The notes under the pieces are model-generated. The model was given only the letters and a program-made list of their open reading frames with translations, was not told the DNA's origin and ran no database searches. From assembly GCA_002717625.1 (NCBI GenBank), contig PBEF01000002.1, forward strand, positions 3,338-67,337: a stretch of DNA of 64,000 bases. Direction: 5' to 3'. Below are positions 48,169-58,839 of the stretch, piece by piece; position 1 is the first letter of the stretch; each line of letters starts with the position of its first letter. The DNA is from Fidelibacterota bacterium (GTDB lineage Bacteria > Fidelibacterota > Marinisomatia > SCGC-AAA003-L08 > D37C17). A program made the position numbers and the translations under genes.

Positions 48169-50759
48169 TGAAATTTTCATCTAATAAGATTAGAGAAGAT
48201 TTTATTAATTTTTTTTTAGATAAAGAACATAAAATTGTACGTAGTTCTCCAGTTTTTAGTTTAAACGATCCAACCCTTCTCTTTATTAATGCAGGAATGA
48301 ATCAATTTAAAGATATTTTTTTAGGTAAGGAAAAAATAAAGTATCCTAGAGTTGTAAATTCACAAAAATGTATTAGAGTTAGTGGAAAGCATAATGATTT
48401 AGAAGAAGTTGGATTAGATAAATTTCACCATACTTTTTTTGAGATGTTAGGAAATTGGTCGTTTGCTGATTTTTCTAAAAAAGAAATTATTATGTGGTCA
48501 TGGGAATTATTAACGGATGTGTGGAAATTAGATAAAGATAGATTATGGGTCACAGTTTATAAGGATGATGATGTTGCATTTGATTTATGGAAACAGTATA
48601 CAGATATTAGTCATGATAGAGTTCTTAAATTTGGCGATAAAGATAATTTTTGGGAAATGGGTAGTGTTGGTCCTTGTGGTCCTTGTTCAGAAATACATTA
48701 TTATACAGGAGATGATTTATCTAATCAAAATGCAGGTGGAGTTAATAAACTAGATGAATATAGAGAATTGTGGAATTTAGTTTTTATTGAGAACAATAGA
48801 TTGAAAGATGGGTCCTTAGAAAAACTACCAACAACTCATGTAGATACAGGTATGGGGCTTGAAAGAATTTTAGCAACATTGAACGGGCTAGATGATCATT
48901 ATAAAACAGATTTATTCTTACCTATTATTAATAAAATTGAAGAAATATCAGATGTCTCGTATTGTGAAAAATCAGGTATGGCTCATAGAGTTATTGCTGA
49001 CCACCTTAGGATGGTTTCTTTTTCTTTAGCAGATGGAATTATGCCTTCAAATGAAGGTCGTGGCTATGTTGTTAGAAGAGTGCTTAGAAGGGCAGCTAGA
49101 TTTGGAAGGGTATTAGATATAAAAGGAGCATTTTTGTATAATTTAGTAGACTCTTTATGCAATGTTATAGGTGATGCCTATCCTGAATTAATTGATAAAA
49201 AAGAACACATAAAAAAAGTTATTAAAATTGAGGAAGTCTCTTTTGGTAAAACTTTAGATAGAGGACTTAATCTTATTAATGATATTATAAATTCGCAAGA
49301 AGATAAAATGATATCTGGGGAAGATATTTTTAAATTGTATGACACTTATGGTTTTCCGGTTGATTTAACTCAGCTAATTGCTAAAGAAAATAACTGTGAT
49401 ATTGATATTGATTCATTTAATACTTTTATGGATAAACAAAAAAACAAAGCCAGGGAAGGTAATAAATTCCATTCAGCTAATGATGGGGGCTCTTGGAATG
49501 TTTTATTAGATGGTCAATCTGAATTTATTGGTTATGATGAATTTAAAAGTATATCTAAAATACTTAAATATCGATTTGTTGATGATTCAATTGTTGAAAT
49601 CATATTAGATAAAACACCTTTTTATGCTGAATCTGGAGGACAAATTGGTGATACAGGCCAAATCACCTCTAATGATATATCCCTATCTGTAAAAGATACA
49701 TATAAGATAGGTGATGAAATATGCCATCTTTGTAATCTTTTGGAGGGTTCTATATCTGATACAATTATTAATTCTTTTAATGTAGAAATAGATATGGATA
49801 GAAGACAAAAAATAAAATTAAATCATACAGCAACACATTTATTGCATAAAGCTCTAAAAATAGTTTTAGGCTCCCATGTCCAGCAGGCAGGTTCGCTTGT
49901 ATCAGATAATAAACTTAGATTTGATTTAACACATTATGAAAAATTATCTCATTCTCAATTAGAAAAAGTTGAAAGTCATGTTAATGATAGTATTATCAAG
50001 AATACAAAATTAGGTATAGAACATAAGAAATATGATGAAGCTAAAAAAATAGGTGCAGAAGCATTATTTGGGGAAAAATATGATGATATTGTTCGTGTTG
50101 TAAGTGTAGGAGACTTTTCTGTTGAGCTTTGTGGAGGAACTCATGTTAATAGAACTGGAGACATTGGTTTTTTTAAAATTATTTCAGAGTCAGCCTTATC
50201 TTCTGGTATTAGACGTATTGAGGCTATTACAGGTTCTCAGGCATATGACTATTCTAATATGAACATTAATATGATTAATGCTATTAAAGCTAAATTGCAG
50301 TGTAATAAGGAAGATGTTATGTTTAAGATAGATGAGTTGTTAGAAAAAGCTAAGGTAGGTACAGGTGCAATTAAGCAATTAGAAGTTAATAAAATTAAAA
50401 GTATTATAAAATCTCCGGAACTGGCAATTGAAAACAATGGCATTTCAATTTTTAAAAATGAAATATCATTTTCTGTAGATATTAAAAATTGTGTTGATGA
50501 ATTTCTTAATATCTATAATACAAAGACAATGCTTTTACTTGGTATTAAATCTAACAAGCCAATGATAGTTTTATGTATTACTAAAGATCTGTTGAATCAA
50601 TTCAATGCAGGCTTGATTGTAAAAAATATATCTAAAGAGCTTGGCTCTGGAGGAGGCGGTCCTCCACATTTTGGATCATGTGGTTTTGATACTGAAAATA
50701 TATATAATAAGTCTTATGATTTATTTATTAAACGTTTAAAGGAGATGACTATTGGATAA
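48168..50759 (+). CDS. alaS: Alanyl-tRNA synthetase
   Basis: The 863-residue protein has the class II catalytic core with RVVNSQKCIRVSGKHNDLEEVG and HHTFFEMLGNWSFADF. The editing domain has the zinc motifs HTATHLLHKAL and CGGTHV. The C-terminal C-Ala domain ends in GGGGPPHFGSCG. It charges tRNA-Ala and edits Ser/Gly mischarging. The start overlaps the previous stop by one base (TAATG). Confidence 0.97.
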   Translation: MKFSSNKIREDFINFFLDKEHKIVRSSPVFSLNDPTLLFINAGMNQFKDIFLGKEKIKYPRVVNSQKCIRVSGKHNDLEEVGLDKFHHTFFEMLGNWSFADFSKKEIIMWSWELLTDVWKLDKDRLWVTVYKDDDVAFDLWKQYTDISHDRVLKFGDKDNFWEMGSVGPCGPCSEIHYYTGDDLSNQNAGGVNKLDEYRELWNLVFIENNRLKDGSLEKLPTTHVDTGMGLERILATLNGLDDHYKTDLFLPIINKIEEISDVSYCEKSGMAHRVIADHLRMVSFSLADGIMPSNEGRGYVVRRVLRRAARFGRVLDIKGAFLYNLVDSLCNVIGDAYPELIDKKEHIKKVIKIEEVSFGKTLDRGLNLINDIINSQEDKMISGEDIFKLYDTYGFPVDLTQLIAKENNCDIDIDSFNTFMDKQKNKAREGNKFHSANDGGSWNVLLDGQSEFIGYDEFKSISKILKYRFVDDSIVEIILDKTPFYAESGGQIGDTGQITSNDISLSVKDTYKIGDEICHLCNLLEGSISDTIINSFNVEIDMDRRQKIKLNHTATHLLHKALKIVLGSHVQQAGSLVSDNKLRFDLTHYEKLSHSQLEKVESHVNDSIIKNTKLGIEHKKYDEAKKIGAEALFGEKYDDIVRVVSVGDFSVELCGGTHVNRTGDIGFFKIISESALSSGIRRIEAITGSQAYDYSNMNINMINAIKAKLQCNKEDVMFKIDELLEKAKVGTGAIKQLEVNKIKSIIKSPELAIENNGISIFKNEISFSVDIKNCVDEFLNIYNTKTMLLLGIKSNKPMIVLCITKDLLNQFNAGLIVKNISKELGSGGGGPPHFGSCGFDTENIYNKSYDLFIKRLKEMTIG

Positions 50760-52215
50760 TTCTACCCCTATTTTATTCACCTTATCAAAAGATTCTAGAG
50801 CTCCTTTTAAAGCTCCAGAAAATAAAATTAATTCTTATGTTTTAGAAAACATTATAGATAATAAATATTTGAGATATAAAGATGCAGAACTTCCACAGGT
50901 TTCAGAATCACAAGTTGTTAGACATTTTACAAATCTTTCAGTTAAGAATCATCATGTGGATAAAAATTTTTATCCATTGGGTTCATGCACTATGAAATAT
51001 AATCCTAAAATTAATGATAAAATTGCTATGTTAAGTAATTTTGCTCAAATTCATCCAAATCAAATAGATGAAAAAAGTATACAAGGTATTTTAGAAGTGT
51101 ATTATAATCTAGGTAAATACCTTTGTGAGATAACAGGTATGCATAAGGTTACTTTGCAACCTTCAGCTGGTTCTCAAGGAGAATTAGTAGGTTTATTATT
51201 AATGAAGAAATATCATGAAATGAATAATAATAAAGATAAAAAATATATTATTATACCTAAAACAGCTCATGGTACTAATCCTGCTAGTGTAATAATGTCG
51301 GGCTATCTTGTTAAACAGGTTCAATCTGATGAAAGAGGTCGAGTTTGTATTAAACATCTTAAAGAATTAGTTGATAATGAAACAGCTGGTATGATGTTAA
51401 CTCAGCCTAATACTTTAGGATTATTTGAAGACAATATTGATGAAATTTGCAGTATGATTCATTCTGTAGATGGACTTATGTATATGGATGGTGCAAATTT
51501 AAACGCACTTGTAGGAATGGTTAACCCATCTAAAATGGGATTTGATATTACGCATATTAATTTACACAAAACTTTTTCAACTCCGCATGGTGGAGGAGGT
51601 CCCGGGGCAGGACCTGTTGCAGTTAACCAAAAATTATCCAATTATCTACCAACTCCAATTGTAGAATGTGATGAGTCTGTATTTTATTTTAAAGATCTTG
51701 AACATTCAATTGGTAAGGTTCACACATTTTTTGGTAATTATGGAGTTTTATTAAGAGCCTATGTTTATATTTTATCATTAGGAAAAGAAGGATTAAAAGA
51801 AGTCTCTCAAAAGGCATTATTGAATGCTAATTATTTAAAAACTCTTTTAATGGAATTTTATGATGTTCCTTATAGTGAAGGAACAATGCATGAATTTGTG
51901 ATTTCTGCAGAAAAACAAAAAAAGAAAGGAATGAAAGCATTTGATATAGCAAAAAATTTATTAGATTTTGGCTTTCATTCTCCAACTGTTTATTTTCCTA
52001 TTAATATTCCTGAATCAATTATGATTGAGCCTACAGAAACTGAGACTAAAGAAACTTTAGATTTATTTTGTGAAAAAATGAAGTATTTAAATGATAATAT
52101 TGCTCAAAAGTTAGAATATTTTAAAGATGCTCCTCATCATACCCCTATAAGAAAACTTGATGAAGCAAAAGCTAATAGGGAATTAGATGTAAAATGGAAT
52201 GGTAATAATAAATGA
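50752..52215 (+). CDS. gcvPB: Glycine dehydrogenase (decarboxylating) subunit 2 (P-protein, beta)
   Basis: The 487-residue PLP enzyme has a LGSCTMKYNPK segment near 80. The PLP lysine is in INLHKTFSTPHGGGGPG, a conserved P-protein motif, and VHTFFGNYG follows. It is the C-terminal half of a split P-protein; no gcvPA, gcvT or gcvH is in the window. TTG 50752 is the likely start, overlapping alaS by eight bases, with AAGGAGA seven bases before it. Confidence 0.93.
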   Translation: MDNSTPILFTLSKDSRAPFKAPENKINSYVLENIIDNKYLRYKDAELPQVSESQVVRHFTNLSVKNHHVDKNFYPLGSCTMKYNPKINDKIAMLSNFAQIHPNQIDEKSIQGILEVYYNLGKYLCEITGMHKVTLQPSAGSQGELVGLLLMKKYHEMNNNKDKKYIIIPKTAHGTNPASVIMSGYLVKQVQSDERGRVCIKHLKELVDNETAGMMLTQPNTLGLFEDNIDEICSMIHSVDGLMYMDGANLNALVGMVNPSKMGFDITHINLHKTFSTPHGGGGPGAGPVAVNQKLSNYLPTPIVECDESVFYFKDLEHSIGKVHTFFGNYGVLLRAYVYILSLGKEGLKEVSQKALLNANYLKTLLMEFYDVPYSEGTMHEFVISAEKQKKKGMKAFDIAKNLLDFGFHSPTVYFPINIPESIMIEPTETETKETLDLFCEKMKYLNDNIAQKLEYFKDAPHHTPIRKLDEAKANRELDVKWNGNNK

Positions 52216-52643
52216 ACTATAGAGTTGAAAAAAATAAAGTTTTAGTTAGTCTAGCAAAAGGAGATGAAATCCTTGATTGTCTTTATACTGTTATTAAAGA
52301 AGCTAATATTAAATTTGGTTGGATTAATGGAATTGGTGCTGCAGAAAATATTGTATTAGGAGCCTACCCATCCAAAATAAAAAAGTATATAAAAAAAACA
52401 TTTAAAGGGGAATTTGAGTTAACTAATGTAATGGGTAATATTACAACTAAAAACAAAGAATCTTTTGTTCATATTCATGCAAATATTTCTGATGAGGAAT
52501 GCAATGCATTTGGAGGACATTTATTTTCTGCTACAATTGCTGTAACAGGTGAATTTATTATATTTTTATCTGATTGTATTGTAAATAGAACAGAATCTTC
52601 TGATATTGGATTATATTTATGGGATTTAAATGAAAATAATTAA
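52212..52643 (+). CDS. PPC/DUF296 domain protein
   Basis: The 143 residues span one PPC (DUF296) domain. It has GWINGIGAAENIVLGAYP, GNITTKNKESFVHIHANISDE and GGHLFSATIAVTGEFII, with the His pair (H-x-H) and GGH that line a metal site in the family. Its bacterial function is unsettled. It is coupled to both neighbours by overlaps of 4 and 14 bases. Confidence 0.85.
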   Translation: MNYRVEKNKVLVSLAKGDEILDCLYTVIKEANIKFGWINGIGAAENIVLGAYPSKIKKYIKKTFKGEFELTNVMGNITTKNKESFVHIHANISDEECNAFGGHLFSATIAVTGEFIIFLSDCIVNRTESSDIGLYLWDLNENN

Positions 52644-53010
52644 TACAGATAAATCTCCTAAAGCAATTGGTCCTTATTCACAGGCAGTAAAGTTTAATCA
52701 GCTTTTATTTACATCAGGACAAATTCCAATTGAACCTAGTACAGGCTTAATGGTATCTCAAAATTTTAAAGATCAAGTTTATCAATGTTTGATTAATATT
52801 AAAGGAATTTTAGAAGAAGAGAATTTATCTTTAAATCATATTATTAAATTAACAGTATATGTTGTTGATTTAAATAATTTTTCTCAATTAAATGAAGTTT
52901 TTAAAGATTTTTTTAAGGGTAATTATCCTGCACGGTCAGCAGTAGAAGTATCTAGATTACCTAAAGATTCTCAAGTTGAAATTGAAGCTGTCTGCAGTTA
53001 TGAAAATTAA
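52630..53010 (+). CDS. ridA: RidA family enamine/imine deaminase
   Basis: The 126-residue protein has the YjgF/RidA motifs: AIGPYSQAV near the N-terminus, LLFTSGQIP, and the active-site Arg in PARSAVEVSRLPKDSQVEIEA. RidA hydrolyses reactive 2-aminoacrylate and related imines produced by PLP enzymes. Placement right after gcvPB and DUF296 fits amino acid metabolism. Confidence 0.93.
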   Translation: MKIINTDKSPKAIGPYSQAVKFNQLLFTSGQIPIEPSTGLMVSQNFKDQVYQCLINIKGILEEENLSLNHIIKLTVYVVDLNNFSQLNEVFKDFFKGNYPARSAVEVSRLPKDSQVEIEAVCSYEN

Positions 53011-53542
53011 ATATATCCTTTTTATTTTGATTGCTTTTGGGGTTGCCTTTTTACAGGATCCTTTAGATAGTTTGAAGGTTAAGAGTGATTCAAAAGCTCC
53101 ATTACTTATATCTACATTGCCTTTTCTGAATAATAATCCAGAAGTTATGTTTGCATTATCATCATTACTTTTAGCTATTCATAGCAGGGATACGATGAAC
53201 AATGAATATCCAGATCCAAACAGAGCCTTGTTCCTTAGCTCAATTCCAATGTTGAATTTGATTAGTGATAATGAAGTGTTATATATACCTGCATTTGGTC
53301 AGCTTTATAATAAAAAGCCATTTAAAGCATTTAGTATGATGGCAATGAAATCTTATTGGCTTTCAGAGTATCACAAATCATCAAAATATAATGATATTAA
53401 AGATCGAAATAGAAGTTTATGGTGGTTACTTATTCTTGTTCTTTATGGTATGGCAGATGCTTATGTTGATGCACATTTAGATCAAAATATAAATAAAATT
53501 AATGCTACAACAATTAATGGTAATAATGGAGAAAGTAAATAA
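53000..53542 (+). CDS. DUF5683-like membrane/envelope protein
   Basis: About 180 residues from ATG 53000; an earlier ATG at 52976 lies inside ridA and spoils the signal. A hydrophobic N-terminal signal (about 3-18) is followed by LYIPAFGQLYNKKPFKA and a C-terminal WWLLILVLYGMADAYVDAHLD. These resemble the G-Q-x-Y and DAYVDAHL signatures of DUF5683 in FCB bacteria. The function is unknown. Confidence 0.7.
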   Translation: MKIKYILFILIAFGVAFLQDPLDSLKVKSDSKAPLLISTLPFLNNNPEVMFALSSLLLAIHSRDTMNNEYPDPNRALFLSSIPMLNLISDNEVLYIPAFGQLYNKKPFKAFSMMAMKSYWLSEYHKSSKYNDIKDRNRSLWWLLILVLYGMADAYVDAHLDQNINKINATTINGNNGESK

Positions 53543-55002
53543 TGTGTGCAATTTTAGGATTAGTTACAGATAAAGATAATGCTTCACTGACTATGTATAA
53601 TGCTCTGACAGTTTTGCAACATAGAGGTCAAGATGCTGCTGGTATGGCAACTTTGCAAAATGGAAATAATCTTAATATTCATAAAGATAATGGTTTAGTT
53701 AGAGATGTCTTTAATGAAAACTCTATGATTTCATTGAAAGGTAATATTGGTGTAGGGCATACACGGTATCCTACTGCAGGTTCATATAATTATGAAGAAG
53801 CTCAGCCTTTTTATGTTAATTCTCCTTACGGGATTGTATTAGTCCATAATGGTAATATTGTAAATGTAAAGCAGCTTAGAGAAGAGATAGAAAAAGAAGA
53901 TTATAGGCATCTGAAAACTTCATCTGATTCTGAGGTTATACTTAATATATTTGCTCATGCATTACAAGAAAATAAAAGTCTTGAGTTATCTAAAGAACAA
54001 ATATTTAAAGCTGTTGATGAAGTTCATAGAAGAGTACAAGGAGCATATTCTGTTATTATTATGTTATTAGGTCATGGTTTGATAGCTTTTAGAGATCCTC
54101 ATGGTATACGCCCTCTAATATATGGTTCTAAGAGTAATAATAAGTATATGGTTGCATCTGAAAGTGTTGCACTTGATTGTTTGGGCTATAAAGTAGAAAG
54201 AGATATTAAGCCAGGTGAAACAATCTTCATTGATATGAAAAATGATATACACTTTCATCATTATAATCAGTCACATAGCTATAGCCCTTGTATTTTTGAA
54301 TATGTTTATTTAGCACGCCCAGATAGCGTGATAGATGGAATTAATGTTTATCAAAGTCGTCTAGAAATGGGAAAAAAATTAGCAAATAAAATAAAACAAG
54401 ATTTAACAACTGATGAGTTAGATGAAATAGATGTTGTTATACCAATTCCTGATACAAGTAAAACAAGTGCATTACCCCTTAGTATTGAATTAAATAAAAA
54501 ATTAAGAGAAGGTTTTATTAAAAATAGATATATTGGTAGAACATTTATAATGCCAGGGCAGAAAGTGCGTAAAAAATCAGTTAAACAAAAACTGAATACT
54601 ATTAATCTTGAATTTGAAAATAGAGTAGTTCTATTAATAGATGATTCAATTGTAAGAGGTAATACTAGTAAACAAATTATACAAATGGCAAGAGATGCAG
54701 GTGCAAAAAAGGTTTATTTTGCTAGTGCTTCTCCTCCAATTAGGTATCCAAATGTTTATGGTATTGATATGCCTTATGTTAATGAATTAGTTGCTCACGA
54801 TAGAACCGTAGATCAAATTAAACAAGAGATTGGTGCTGACAAGTTAATATATCAATCACTAGATGATTTAAAAGCATCTGTGAAAAAATATAATCCTGAA
54901 ATTGATACATTTGATTGTTCTTGTTTTAATGGTGAATATATAACAGAAGGTGTTTCAGTTGAATATTTAAAAAAATTAAAAGATATTAGAAAGTCAAATT
55001 AA
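53542..55002 (+). CDS. purF: Amidophosphoribosyltransferase
   Basis: The 486-residue protein begins Met-Cys2, the N-terminal nucleophile exposed after Met removal. It has the glutaminase motifs LQHRGQDAAG and VGHTRYPTAG. The PRPP-binding motif VVLLIDDSIVRGNTS lies in the C-terminal half. VYGIDMPYVNELVAH and the CSCFNGEY ending resemble the E. coli type without an iron-sulfur cluster. It catalyses the first step of purine synthesis. One base overlaps the upstream stop. Confidence 0.96.
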   Translation: MCAILGLVTDKDNASLTMYNALTVLQHRGQDAAGMATLQNGNNLNIHKDNGLVRDVFNENSMISLKGNIGVGHTRYPTAGSYNYEEAQPFYVNSPYGIVLVHNGNIVNVKQLREEIEKEDYRHLKTSSDSEVILNIFAHALQENKSLELSKEQIFKAVDEVHRRVQGAYSVIIMLLGHGLIAFRDPHGIRPLIYGSKSNNKYMVASESVALDCLGYKVERDIKPGETIFIDMKNDIHFHHYNQSHSYSPCIFEYVYLARPDSVIDGINVYQSRLEMGKKLANKIKQDLTTDELDEIDVVIPIPDTSKTSALPLSIELNKKLREGFIKNRYIGRTFIMPGQKVRKKSVKQKLNTINLEFENRVVLLIDDSIVRGNTSKQIIQMARDAGAKKVYFASASPPIRYPNVYGIDMPYVNELVAHDRTVDQIKQEIGADKLIYQSLDDLKASVKKYNPEIDTFDCSCFNGEYITEGVSVEYLKKLKDIRKSN

Positions 55003-55968
55003 ATGTTAAAAAAATTTTTAAAGAATCATCCCATACATAAAAAAATAGTTCCGTATTTAGATACTTTTTTTATCTATAATCCAACCCTTTTCTTTGCAGT
55101 ATGGGTAATGATTTGTATAGGTATGTATATCTTTCATAGTGACACTTTACTTTATCCTCAGTGGCTTACTTCTGTCATTAATTTTAAAACTATTTGTTTA
55201 TTTATTTCATTAACATTTTTAACTGGTGCATTATTTATAAAACAGCAGATAATTATTTATGAATTAGATAAGATAAGAAATGAAAGAAGCCCATTGCATA
55301 TTTTTATAAGTAAAGATAAGGCTGTAAATATAATAAATGTATCATTAGCAATAAGCTTTTTTACTGTATTACTTACAAATATTTATAATTTGTTTTTAAG
55401 TATATTGCTTTTCTTTATTCTTAATTTTTATATTAATAAAAAATACACTTTGTTGAAAATTTATCAACAGTATTTTTTATTATTTTTTATATCAGTTTTA
55501 TTAATTTTTAATGGATATGTAATTGCATTTTCAGATAAAAGCTATTTTTTCTCATTATTTAATATTTTTAATATTGATTTTTTTTTAAAAATATTTTTTT
55601 ATGCATTAGCAGTTTTGCCTATTTTCATAATGATGCAAATATTAGAATTTACTAATAGATTTATCCTTAGATTTTTTTCTTGCTTAATTATGTTGATAGT
55701 TTTTATTTGCTCTTTTATTTTTAATAATCCTTTCTTATCTATATCTTCTATATGCTCTCTTCCTTTTTTATTATACGCTTTATTTAGAAATCTTAATAAA
55801 GATTTAAGTCGTTCAGTTAAGTATCCATTGTTTGTATTTAATTTTTTTATTTCTACTATTTATCCATATATGTTTATACCATTAATTTTAATTTTTTATA
55901 TCAGTAAGTATTATTATTGGCATAGATTTGATATTCATTTCCCTACGTTCTTAGTTGAAAACGATTAA
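55003..55968 (+). CDS. Polytopic membrane protein, possibly UbiA-like
   Basis: The 321-residue protein is hydrophobic, with about eight to nine membrane segments. IIIYELDKIRNERSPLH (about 83-99) resembles a degenerate form of the first Asp-rich motif of UbiA prenyltransferases (NDxxDxxxDxxNxRP). Too few aspartates remain to assume catalysis. The C-terminal YYYWHRFDIHFPTF is also reminiscent of UbiA-like proteins in FCB genomes. It follows purF with no gap. Confidence 0.4.
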   Translation: MLKKFLKNHPIHKKIVPYLDTFFIYNPTLFFAVWVMICIGMYIFHSDTLLYPQWLTSVINFKTICLFISLTFLTGALFIKQQIIIYELDKIRNERSPLHIFISKDKAVNIINVSLAISFFTVLLTNIYNLFLSILLFFILNFYINKKYTLLKIYQQYFLLFFISVLLIFNGYVIAFSDKSYFFSLFNIFNIDFFLKIFFYALAVLPIFIMMQILEFTNRFILRFFSCLIMLIVFICSFIFNNPFLSISSICSLPFLLYALFRNLNKDLSRSVKYPLFVFNFFISTIYPYMFIPLILIFYISKYYYWHRFDIHFPTFLVEND

Positions 55969-55996
55969 GTCTGAAAAAGCTTTTTAAATTGTAAAT

Positions 55997-58768
55997 ATGA
56001 AAAACTTTATTAAATATATAGGCTTATCTGATTTTATAGCAATTGATTTAGAGACTACAGGTTTAAATCCTAAAGAAGATAAAATCATTGAAATATCTGC
56101 ATGTAAGTTTAAGGAAGGTATACTAGTAGATAGTTTTACATCATTAATAAATCCAGAACAAAAGATTGCTAATACGACAATTCAAATTACAGGTATTAGC
56201 AATCAAATGGTAAAAGATAAACCTTTATTTCAAGATATTGAATTAGACTTTTTATCTTTTGTTCAAGATTTACCAATTGTAGGACATAATATAATTTTTG
56301 ATATGAATTTTTTAAAATCATATCTAGCTAATTATAATTCTATTTTTTCTGATAGAATGATATGTGACACTTATTATTTATCTAAAATATATTGTTATAA
56401 TTATAATTCATTTAGCTTAGTATCTTTATGCCAAAAATTTAATATTGAAATTTTAGATTCACATAGAGCTGAAGAAGATGCAAAAAATTCAGGTTTATTA
56501 TTTATTAAGTTGTTAGAAAAAATAAAAAATAGCAATCTTGATTTAGTACAAAATTTAAAGCAATGTATTGAAGGATTTAATGTCCCTAATAATAAATTGT
56601 TTGATAAAGTTATAGACTATATTATACAAAGTAATCAATCTAGTAATAATAAAATCAATATGTTTAATCATTTAGAACCGTCATTGGCTTATGAAAATAA
56701 TTCAGATCGCAGGTATTTTATTGATGATATTTTTAAAAAAGATGGATTAGTGGATAAGCATTTAAGCAATTATGAACTTCGTTCTCAGCAAATACAATTT
56801 TCAAAAGATATTTTACGTGCTTGTAATGAAGAATATTTTTTAGTTGCAGAAGCTGGTGCTGGTTTGGGAAAGTCTTATGCTTATTTATTTTCTGCCCTTT
56901 TATATGGATATGAAAGTGGTAAACAAATAATAATTTCAACAAATACTCATAGTTTGCAGAGTCAACTATTTTATAAGGATATTCCTTTTGTTATGGATAT
57001 TTTAGAAAAAGAATCTAGAGCTACAATTATAAAAGGAATTAATAATTATATTTGTTTAACAAGGTTAAAAGATATTTTGAGTGATATAGAAAATAAAGTC
57101 AATAAGTATGAAGCTATGGAATTGCTTTCAATATTTTTATGGATTCAAAATACTAAAAGTGGTGACATTTCTGAGTGTAATAGTTTTAATTATAAATATT
57201 ATAGTCATTTATGGTTACTTATTAATGCTCGTTCAGAGTTTTGTTTAACTTATAAGTGTAATGCTTATAAAGGATGCTATTATAGTAAAATTAGAAATAA
57301 TGCTAAACAATCTGATATTTTAGTGGTTAACCATTCAATGTTAGTGAGCTATCAAGATAAGCAAGACAGTTTGATTTCTGATAATGCTATTTGTATTGTT
57401 GATGAGTGTCATAATTTTCCATCTATTTGTCAGCAACAATCATCTAAAACAATATCAATAAAAAAGATTAAAGAGTATAAGGATTCTTATTTAAGGATAA
57501 CTAAAATTATAGCAAAAAATAAAAAAATTAATTTAAGAGTTCAAACTCAAGATTTGCTAGAAATTATAGACTGTGTTTTAGATTCATTTAAAAGTTTTTC
57601 TGAAAATTTTTATTCTTTGAATATTACAAATCAAATTCAGTCTGAATATATTCAAAATATTTCAATTAATAGTGATAATGTATTCCTTTCAAATGATTCC
57701 TATGCATTGAATTATTTAGAAGTATTAAATAAATTGTTAATTGAATTAGAAGATTATAAGATCATATTAAATGAGAATAAAAATTATATAAATAAAAATA
57801 TTTTACAAGAATTTGATTATTTATTATTGAATTTGGATGAATTTTATAATATCTCAGATATTATTATTAATAATAAAGATAATTCAATTAATTGGTTTTC
57901 TTATCGTTATTTTAATAGAAATCTTGATAGTTTTTCATTTAATCTATGTCCTGAAAATTTACAAGATATAAACCATAACATTTTTGGTGGTTTTGATACT
58001 GCCGTTTTTTGTTCTGCTACTTTATCTACTAATTCTAACTTTGATTTTTTTGTAAGGCAAATGGGATTGAATGATCTTGTCTATAAGGATGAAGTAAAAT
58101 TTCAAAAATATATTTCACCCTATTATTATTCAGACCAAACAAGACTTTTCATTCTCAATTCAGATATTCAAATTGATTCAGAAAGTCACATTAAAAATGT
58201 TGCATCCCATATTGTAGATATACATTTAAATATTAATAAGCGTATATTAGTGTTATGTACATCTTTTAAGCAAATTTATGCTTTTGAGCAAGCCATAATT
58301 TCTTTATGCAATATCGAAGATAATTGTTTTTTATTTCAGAAAAAGGGTTCATCTAGAGAATTGCTTTTATCTAATTATTTAGAAAATACAAATTCAGTTT
58401 TATTTGGAACAAATACATTTTGGGAAGGAATTGATTTACCTCAGGATCAGTTAGAAATATTGATTATATTTAAGTTGCCCTTTAGCAATCCCAAAGACCC
58501 TTTTGTTAAGGCAAATATTGATTATTATAACTCTAATAATTTAGATGCTTTTTCTTATTATCAATTACAAGATACAATCATAAAATTAAAACAAGGCTTT
58601 GGTAGATTAATTAGAGGATATAATGATATGGGAGTATGTATTATCTCTGATCCAAGATTAGCTAAAAGAAGGTATGGCAAATATGTTCTTGATTCTCTAC
58701 CTGTAGAGCCTGTATACTATTCTTCGTCTCCAGTTTTGACTTATGAAATTGATAGGTTTTTGAATTGA
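55997..58768 (+). CDS. DnaQ-type exonuclease fused to DinG-type iron-sulfur helicase
   Basis: The 923-residue protein begins with a DEDDh exonuclease domain: Asp17/Glu19 (IDLETTG), Asp102 (FDMNF), His156 and Asp161 (HRAEEDA). A superfamily 2 DinG/XPD helicase follows, with Walker A AEAGAGLGKS (284-293) and DECH box (469-472). Cys353, Cys416, Cys421 and Cys427 match the spacing of the last three E. coli DinG cluster ligands, so an Fe-S cluster is likely. Later motifs are FCSATL and FGTNTFWEGIDLP, then QGFGRLIRG. It probably unwinds damaged or structured DNA and trims 3' ends. No LexA-like repeat was seen upstream. Confidence 0.9.
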   Translation: MKNFIKYIGLSDFIAIDLETTGLNPKEDKIIEISACKFKEGILVDSFTSLINPEQKIANTTIQITGISNQMVKDKPLFQDIELDFLSFVQDLPIVGHNIIFDMNFLKSYLANYNSIFSDRMICDTYYLSKIYCYNYNSFSLVSLCQKFNIEILDSHRAEEDAKNSGLLFIKLLEKIKNSNLDLVQNLKQCIEGFNVPNNKLFDKVIDYIIQSNQSSNNKINMFNHLEPSLAYENNSDRRYFIDDIFKKDGLVDKHLSNYELRSQQIQFSKDILRACNEEYFLVAEAGAGLGKSYAYLFSALLYGYESGKQIIISTNTHSLQSQLFYKDIPFVMDILEKESRATIIKGINNYICLTRLKDILSDIENKVNKYEAMELLSIFLWIQNTKSGDISECNSFNYKYYSHLWLLINARSEFCLTYKCNAYKGCYYSKIRNNAKQSDILVVNHSMLVSYQDKQDSLISDNAICIVDECHNFPSICQQQSSKTISIKKIKEYKDSYLRITKIIAKNKKINLRVQTQDLLEIIDCVLDSFKSFSENFYSLNITNQIQSEYIQNISINSDNVFLSNDSYALNYLEVLNKLLIELEDYKIILNENKNYINKNILQEFDYLLLNLDEFYNISDIIINNKDNSINWFSYRYFNRNLDSFSFNLCPENLQDINHNIFGGFDTAVFCSATLSTNSNFDFFVRQMGLNDLVYKDEVKFQKYISPYYYSDQTRLFILNSDIQIDSESHIKNVASHIVDIHLNINKRILVLCTSFKQIYAFEQAIISLCNIEDNCFLFQKKGSSRELLLSNYLENTNSVLFGTNTFWEGIDLPQDQLEILIIFKLPFSNPKDPFVKANIDYYNSNNLDAFSYYQLQDTIIKLKQGFGRLIRGYNDMGVCIISDPRLAKRRYGKYVLDSLPVEPVYYSSSPVLTYEIDRFLN

Positions 58769-58839
58769 TTGAATTTTAAAAGATTATCTGAATAATAGCA
58801 AAAATTATAATAAATTAGCTATAGGTAAAACTATATATA

